This document shows positions 29,397 to 33,317 of a DNA stretch of 33,317 bases, piece after piece. The stretch is from Brucella sp. 21LCYQ03. Its GTDB lineage: Bacteria; Pseudomonadota; Alphaproteobacteria; Rhizobiales; Rhizobiaceae. Each line of letters begins with the position of its first letter. Position 1 is the first letter of the stretch. The stretch is taken from NCBI RefSeq assembly GCF_023554105.1, contig NZ_JAMJWE010000027.1, positions 1 through 33,317 of the forward strand, written 5' to 3'. Made by a program: the position numbers and the translations under genes. The notes under the pieces were generated by a model. The model saw only the letters and a list, made by a program, of their open reading frames with translations. It had not been told where the DNA came from and searched no databases.

Positions 29397-29560
29397 TTTG
29401 TCCTCGCTACGTTCTCAACCCCTTGAGCCGGTAAAACCGCCGCCCGTATTAGGCCGGAAAGGGAGGCACCTTTCTTCCGAGCCAATTCTTTGAGTATCCG
29501 CTTTTCATCTTGAAAAACGCGGATGCGAATATAACCTGACATTGCAACATCTGACCGCAT
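29393..29560 (-). CDS. ribbon-helix-helix-like small protein
   Basis: A 55-residue protein. SGYIRIRVFQDEKRILKELARKKGASLSGLIRAAVL has the strand-helix-helix order of RHH DNA-binding proteins (CopG/MobC-like). AGGAGA precedes the ATG at 29560. The stop overlaps the tape measure copy 2 start (ATGA), so the two are translationally coupled; it may regulate the cassette. No separate promoter was recognised; 29597-29728 upstream contains no gene. Confidence 0.6.
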   Translation of the reverse strand: MRSDVAMSGYIRIRVFQDEKRILKELARKKGASLSGLIRAAVLPAQGVENVARTK

Positions 29561-29728
29561 AATGGTCTCCTTTCGTTGCAACGAGTTTACCACGAAAGAC
29601 GACAGAGCATCGTTTCAAAGCTGTTTATTATCAATGGCTTGAGCTATATCAATGCGCGTCATCGTCTATCATGTTCCATCAAATACCGATGAAGCTTATG
29701 ACTGCGACAATCTGTCATGTAAACACTA

Positions 29729-30454
29729 CTAACCGGCTTGCAGATTGCGCATTCTCTTTTTGCGGTATAACCGTTCGTCTGCTTGGCTGATAACGTCCTT
29801 GAAAGTCTGCTTAGGCTTGCAAACTACCTTTCCTACCGAGACAGACAGCGCGGCTCCATCGATCACAACGGAAGCTTTGAAAATTATCCCGGCTCTTTGA
29901 CTAATTTGCTTGGAGAGGGCAATCATACTGTCTTGCGACAGTCCCGGCACGAATGCGCAGAACTCGTCGCCGCCGATCCGAGCAATTAGGCTGTCATCCG
30001 GCAAAACGGTTTCCAACGCTTTCGCGGTAGAAATCACCGCTTCGTCTCCGGCAAGATGTCCGAAATTGTCATTTATCACTTTGAGATAATCAATATCGGC
30101 TATGAGAAACCATCCCCGCACGCCTAATTCCATTGCGCGTTCGAATTGCTCGATAAAGCTGCGTCTGTTCAATACTCCCGTCAATGGATCTGAACTTGCT
30201 GTCCGCGCAAGTTCGTTCGCTTGTCGAACCAATGCGCGATACGCTACTTCAAGGTGCTCAAGCTTACTGAACCATATCAATGCTATCGGGATGGCGATTA
30301 AAAATGGCAGCACTAAACGAACGACAATGGTGATGGTGTCAGATTGCACATCCATGACAAAGCGAATGCCAGTTGAAATTGAGATGGAAACGAAAGCCGC
30401 GATAAGTGATACCGCCGCTGTTCGTTTCAATACTCTTCGCGAAGGCAAACGCAC
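29729..30454 (-). CDS. membrane diguanylate cyclase (GGDEF)
   Basis: A 241-residue enzyme making cyclic di-GMP from two GTP. Two membrane helices (about 11-32 and 42-62) are followed by a short coil and a complete GGDEF domain: SSDPLTGVLNRRSF, LIADIDYLKVINDNFGHLAGDEAV and IGGDEF at 160-165. The RxxD inhibitory site is not seen at its usual place five residues before GGDEF (PDDS there), so product feedback is probably absent. It is unusual phage cargo; high c-di-GMP favours biofilm and surface attachment, which could shift host exposure to phages (inference). No EAL domain. Confidence 0.88.
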   Translation of the reverse strand: MRLPSRRVLKRTAAVSLIAAFVSISISTGIRFVMDVQSDTITIVVRLVLPFLIAIPIALIWFSKLEHLEVAYRALVRQANELARTASSDPLTGVLNRRSFIEQFERAMELGVRGWFLIADIDYLKVINDNFGHLAGDEAVISTAKALETVLPDDSLIARIGGDEFCAFVPGLSQDSMIALSKQISQRAGIIFKASVVIDGAALSVSVGKVVCKPKQTFKDVISQADERLYRKKRMRNLQAG

Positions 30455-30594
30455 GATGCACCCTTGTTGAATTATCAGATAAAGACTTGTGAAAGGCGAG
30501 ATAGCAGTTCCGCCTGTAATAAGATTGCCGCATCACCTTTACAACCTCACGCGACAATCTGGCTTTATCCCTCACGAGAATTTCTAATACAATT

Positions 30595-30732
30595 TCAATT
30601 AGTTCTTACTTCAGTCATCGAACGCTTGCGCCAATTGCCAACGGTTTGAGGGCTTACGCCGAGACGCCGGGAAATCTCGCGGTCAGATAGTTCTCGCTGT
30701 GTGTCCAAATTGGACGCAGTGTGAATATTCAT
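30595..30732 (-). CDS. very small HTH protein (45 aa)
   Basis: ELSDREISRRLGVSPQTVGN then WRKR is a full helix-turn-helix with almost nothing else. It begins 11 bases after the KGG-type gene on the same strand. A dyad GTCCAA-A-TTGGAC lies inside its first codons (30706-30718), a possible self-regulatory site. Such minimal HTH proteins often lie near terminase genes in rhizobial phages, where they could be small-terminase-like, but no large terminase follows here. Confidence 0.6.
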   Translation of the reverse strand: MNIHTASNLDTQRELSDREISRRLGVSPQTVGNWRKRSMTEVRTN

Positions 30733-30743
30733 GTGCCCTCGCA

Positions 30744-31037
30744 TCAATCCGCACGAAGCGGCACAAGTTCAATGCGTGTAATGGTTTGGACAGGCTGTTC
30801 TGGATCACCTAAAATCTGCAACGGCAGCACCTTGCCAAGCAGCCCCATAAACGCGACCGGATTTTCCTCTGCCTGCTTTGTCAGATATGAAACCAGCCCA
30901 TCTTCACCCGACTTATTGCCAGCATCCGCCGCTGCGGTCAGAATTGCATCCTTCAACAGAGCCGTGGTTTTGTTCACTGCGCCTTTTGGCCTGCCCTTGC
31001 CTGCCGCTGGTGGGCGACGTTTCTCAATAGCGTTCAT
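30744..31037 (-). CDS. KGRPKGAVNK-type DNA-binding protein, small-terminase-like context
   Basis: A 97-residue protein. AAGKGRPKGAVNKTTALLKD is a basic AT-hook-like start; then AILTAAADAGNKSGEDGLVSYLTKQAEENPVAFMGLLGKVLPLQI, a helical core often coded just before phage terminase genes. Its stop is 11 bases before the HTH gene; its start shares a base with the 54-residue gene (31037). The expected terminase is not found downstream: the next gene is the diguanylate cyclase. Confidence 0.6.
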   Translation of the reverse strand: MNAIEKRRPPAAGKGRPKGAVNKTTALLKDAILTAAADAGNKSGEDGLVSYLTKQAEENPVAFMGLLGKVLPLQILGDPEQPVQTITRIELVPLRAD

Positions 31038-31201
31038 TATTGCGCCCTCGCTCTGATGAGATTGCTTTCTGTAATTGCTTGGACAGCCTCGACTGCTGAC
31101 AGACCGAAATGCTCTCGAAGGTACGGGATGACAGGTCGCGGCTTTGCCGCGCTTGGCGTGGTTGCCAGCCAGATAGCGGCGCGTTTAACTGGATCAGACA
31201 T
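31037..31201 (-). CDS. hypothetical protein (54 aa)
   Basis: MSDPVKRAAIWLATTPSAAK.. then YLREHFGLSAVEAVQAITES: a short protein with an HTH-like or helical-hairpin second half. GGAGG 6 bases before the ATG fixes the start. It overlaps the previous gene by 8 bases and the next by one. Family members are common in rhizobial phages after DUF3987 genes; function unknown. Confidence 0.65.
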   Translation of the reverse strand: MSDPVKRAAIWLATTPSAAKPRPVIPYLREHFGLSAVEAVQAITESNLIRARAQ

Positions 31202-31781
31202 TTGAATCCTCCGAGCTATCGACGGGGTAAGCCCATCCGCGTTCGTTGAACTTGATCCGGCCTTGTTCCAGAAGCGCATCTTCGGCCTGCCCTGCCCGGG
31301 TGCCGCCCCATTGGAGAACACGCATCGCCATGCCGTAAGACATGGGTCCGTGAAGGCGAAGCGCATCCAAATATCGTTCTGGATCGTCCGACCTGATTTT
31401 GCTGTCCGGCGTCCACTCTCGACCGGGAAACGGGATAATGCGCCTGCGCTCGCTTTTCTGTGTAGGGTGACTGAATAAAAGCGGCCCTTTCCCCTTCTCG
31501 CCTTCAAGTGCATGGCGCTGGTCGCTAGAAAAATTTTCATTTTCGCTTCCGGGATGATCTGACAAAACCGACGAAACGACCATTTGAGAGGTATTGTCAG
31601 TTTTGTCGGCTCTGTCTGCGTCCGCTACAATGATTTTTTTCGTGACTAAATTTTCCTGAAAATCCGTAGAATTGGCACCCTCAAAACCTTCAAAACCCAT
31701 GCTGGCTGAGTTTTGACGGTTTTGTCGGTTCGTGTCCGGGGCGTTTTCGTGTTTTTTTAATGCTTCAAGCCAGCGTCCCAT
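31194..31781 (-). CDS. hypothetical protein with N-terminal repeats and C-terminal winged-helix-like domain
   Basis: A 195-residue protein. The start MGRWLEALKKHENAP overlaps the DUF3987 stop (TAATG). Residues about 15-85 are low complexity because the DNA is made of 9-bp-period repeats (TNRQNRQN, GFEGFEG, DRADKTDN). A folded C-terminal domain follows from about 130 (DDPERYLDALRLHGPMSYGMAMRVLQWGGTRAGQAEDALLEQGRIKFNERGWAYPV), typical of winged helices. The role may be replication-related given its neighbours. No family recognised with certainty. Confidence 0.7.
   Translation of the reverse strand: MGRWLEALKKHENAPDTNRQNRQNSASMGFEGFEGANSTDFQENLVTKKIIVADADRADKTDNTSQMVVSSVLSDHPGSENENFSSDQRHALEGEKGKGPLLFSHPTQKSERRRIIPFPGREWTPDSKIRSDDPERYLDALRLHGPMSYGMAMRVLQWGGTRAGQAEDALLEQGRIKFNERGWAYPVDSSEDSNV
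31551..31740. repeat. 9-bp-period CAAAAC/GTTTTG repeats inside a gene
   Basis: Pairs or trios of boxes: GACAAAACCGACGAAAC (31560-31576), GTCAGTTTTGTCGGC (31597-31611), CTCAAAACCTTCAAAAC (31681-31697), and TTTTGACGGTTTTGTCGG (31711-31728). They occur in both orientations and in different reading frames of the host gene. The same boxes form the array at 16456-16712. Confidence 0.65.
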
Positions 31782-33301
31782 TATTTCGCCTCCCTGATTT
31801 TCGGATTCCAGCAATAGGATGCAGTCGGACGCCCACCAGTTGCTCCAGTCCGCTTTTCAAACTTGTGGCAATGGTTCGTTTCCTCCAAAAGATCGATGCT
31901 TGCGCCTACAGCATCGCGGTCAGTGAGGCCCTGCCATCCTTTGCGCTGAACATCTCGAACAGTGAACTCATCAGGCAATGTGTCCCGGCGTTCCAGTATG
32001 AGGCGCGCACCATCCTCGACAACGATAGTGTTTCCAGACGAATAGAGCCGGTTCGCATGACTGCGCAGATAATCCGCCCAGCCCAGAGCCAGAGCCATTG
32101 CATCGGTCCCGACTTCGGCCCGACCGCCCTCGACCAGTTCAAATATCAGTGCGAGACTGGCAATCGTCTTTGGCATTTTCAGCAGATGACTTTCGAGAAC
32201 AGTCGAAAGCTTGCCGCTGCGCGCATCCGTCTGGATTTCCTGCATCCATTGCTGAAACATGGCCTGCGCATCTGGAGATAGTCTGAACACGACAGGATTG
32301 TCAGAACCTCCCAAATCCAGTTCGTGAATGTCGCGGAATACCTTCTCATAGGTTTCACGCGCTGCTCTATCCGGGTGCCGATCAACCCACTGCCATGATG
32401 TTCGCGGATCAGGCCAGACGGTTAATTGCAGGCGCTGGATTAAGCCATCATTGCTCGTTCCAGTAATTGCACCGCGCACAATAGGCGCAATACGGGAAGG
32501 CTGTACGCCGCCAATAATGCTGACAGTGCAATTTGCAATATGAACCGTACCACGCCCGATACGGTCATAAGTGAATTGGCCGGATCCATTAAAGGCTTCG
32601 AGATAAAATGCCCGGTCGCTGGCGTGCTCTTCGCTTTCCATCTGGGAAAGGAAGCCAGGCAATTCGTCACGCACCAGAAGCAGGCCACGCGGGTTTTCAT
32701 TCAGAAGTTCACCCAGCTTCTCCACAGTCGCATCATTCACGACGATACGCGGGCAAGGCTGCTCGTCCTCGTCCTCTTTGGAGACATCGGCAAGAATAGC
32801 GCGTGCTCCGTCCTTATCGCCCGTCTTGTATGCCTTTGCTGCTGCCTTGGTTGCTTCTCTGACTTCAATCTTGCCCAAAACATCGTCAATGTCGGCAGCT
32901 TTCAAATCGGCCTGCCATTGTTTGCGCATATCGTCCTGAATGGCATAGACGGGACCAAGAGCTTTTTGCATGGCTGGCGTCTTCATCGCCGATGGCGGGC
33001 CGATAACCGCACCCCATAGGTTCGGCACCTCAATCCAATCATCCAACTGTTTCGGAGCCACACGAATGCGATTGCCGATCAATGAAGCAAGACCGCATAA
33101 TGCTGCCACTGCTACGAAGTCGGGGACCGATTGCTGTCTGTCTGCTACGTCGAACACATAATCACGCAGTGCAGCGGGCAACAGTTCTGGGACAAAAGCC
33201 TCGATCGCTGGCAGACTGGATGAAATAGGAACAGGATTCTTCCAAAGCTCAAAGTGTTGATTGCCGCTGAGAACTGACCCAGTTTGGGGTGATATTTCCA
33301 T
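31781..33301 (-). CDS. DUF3987 (YfjI-like) helicase/primase-associated ATPase, 5' truncated by IS
   Basis: 506 residues as read. The DUF3987 pattern is clear: AVAALCGLASLIGNRIRVAPKQLDDWIEVPNLWGAVIGPPSAMKTPA with a Walker A-like motif at 101-108 (K107), then RDELPGFL (Walker B-like) and a long C-terminal part with a winged-helix-like region (TLPDEFTVRDVQRKGWQGLTDRDAVGASIDLLEETNHCHKFEKRTGATGGRP). The first 15 or so residues (MEISPQTGSVLSGNQ) and the start codon are read from the IS end that begins at 33255; native sequence starts about HFELW. Relatives usually carry a primase-polymerase domain before this one, so a large N-terminal part is probably missing. Confidence 0.85.
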   Translation of the reverse strand: MEISPQTGSVLSGNQHFELWKNPVPISSSLPAIEAFVPELLPAALRDYVFDVADRQQSVPDFVAVAALCGLASLIGNRIRVAPKQLDDWIEVPNLWGAVIGPPSAMKTPAMQKALGPVYAIQDDMRKQWQADLKAADIDDVLGKIEVREATKAAAKAYKTGDKDGARAILADVSKEDEDEQPCPRIVVNDATVEKLGELLNENPRGLLLVRDELPGFLSQMESEEHASDRAFYLEAFNGSGQFTYDRIGRGTVHIANCTVSIIGGVQPSRIAPIVRGAITGTSNDGLIQRLQLTVWPDPRTSWQWVDRHPDRAARETYEKVFRDIHELDLGGSDNPVVFRLSPDAQAMFQQWMQEIQTDARSGKLSTVLESHLLKMPKTIASLALIFELVEGGRAEVGTDAMALALGWADYLRSHANRLYSSGNTIVVEDGARLILERRDTLPDEFTVRDVQRKGWQGLTDRDAVGASIDLLEETNHCHKFEKRTGATGGRPTASYCWNPKIREAK

Positions 33302-33317
33302 TTAGAATTGACCCATG
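33255..33317 (+). mobile_element. IS21-like insertion sequence, left end (partial)
   Basis: Starts TGTTGATTGCCGCTGAGAAC and contains GAACTGACCC (33271-33280) and GAATTGACCC (33306-33315). It mirrors the element end at 1-138. The window stops about 63 bases into the element; the transposase genes lie beyond. Its minus strand supplies an ATG for the truncated DUF3987 gene. Confidence 0.75.

Noticed and set aside
31037..31540. A 167-codon reading of the 54-residue gene
   Set aside because: The first 113 codons overlap another well-supported gene out of frame; a GGAGG site marks the short start at 31201.

Overview
The window looks like the tail, immunity and replication arms of a contractile-tailed (myovirus-type) prophage from an alphaproteobacterium, probably Rhizobiales (Brucella/Ochrobactrum or Rhizobium group). 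The clues are a DUF982 protein, a GcrA-like zinc motif, a secreted GYDCT/CSGH family and an SH3 protein with a Cys-rich CDCPYD tail; these are recognised from memory, not searched. The window starts inside the right end of one IS21-like element (to base 138) and finishes inside the left end of another (from base 33255). Both are in the same orientation and each cuts a phage gene: the endolysin 3' end on the left and a DUF3987 helicase/primase-like gene on the right.

Layout. 1-138 IS end; 133-792 truncated GH19 endolysin; 902-1619 small plus-strand genes, a terminator and a structured RNA-like element; 1683-3650 tail fibre and its presumed chaperone; 3701-8383 a tightly overlapping baseplate operon (DUF2612, J, gp25-like, Gp138 spike, hub, plug, Dit-like). 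8446-10060 is a plus-strand insert in the tail operon (toxin-antitoxin pair, small genes, a secreted protein). 10063-16194 holds tape measure, frameshifting tail assembly chaperone, tube, sheath and neck genes. At 16191-16290 the next upstream gene is cut off and no head or packaging genes follow. 16456-16712 is a repeat array; 17057-18337 holds small membrane proteins.

18332-21398 is the early operon on the minus strand. It has eight or nine very short genes joined by ATGA overlaps and ends in a lambda-O-like initiator that carries five 20-bp iterons in its own coding sequence (candidate origin). It diverges from an XRE repressor (21498) across a symmetric operator region. A possible HEPN gene, a small membrane gene and a second copy of the RNA-like element follow.

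22858-26753 is an AT-richer accessory zone. It contains a three-gene GHKL ATPase / STAS-like / PIN nuclease operon, secreted and lipoprotein genes and an SH3 protein. 26911-29560 is a second complete copy of the tape-measure gene together with its convergent secreted partner, placed away from the tail operon and preceded by a small ribbon-helix-helix-like gene instead of the chaperone. 29729-30454 is a membrane diguanylate cyclase. 30595-33301 is a second replication/packaging-edge block (HTH, KGG-type protein, wHTH-like gene with 9-bp-period repeats, DUF3987 ATPase).

The points most worth following are: (1) the duplicated tape measure plus secreted partner, suggesting a matched pair such as peptidase plus periplasmic inhibitor or superinfection exclusion; (2) the GHKL-STAS-PIN operon as a candidate defence or conflict system; (3) the covarying RNA element in two copies; (4) the iteron origin inside the initiator gene; (5) 9-bp-period GTCAAAACC arrays that occur in both coding and non-coding DNA; (6) a complete tail with no head module, which fits a defective prophage or a tailocin-like element.
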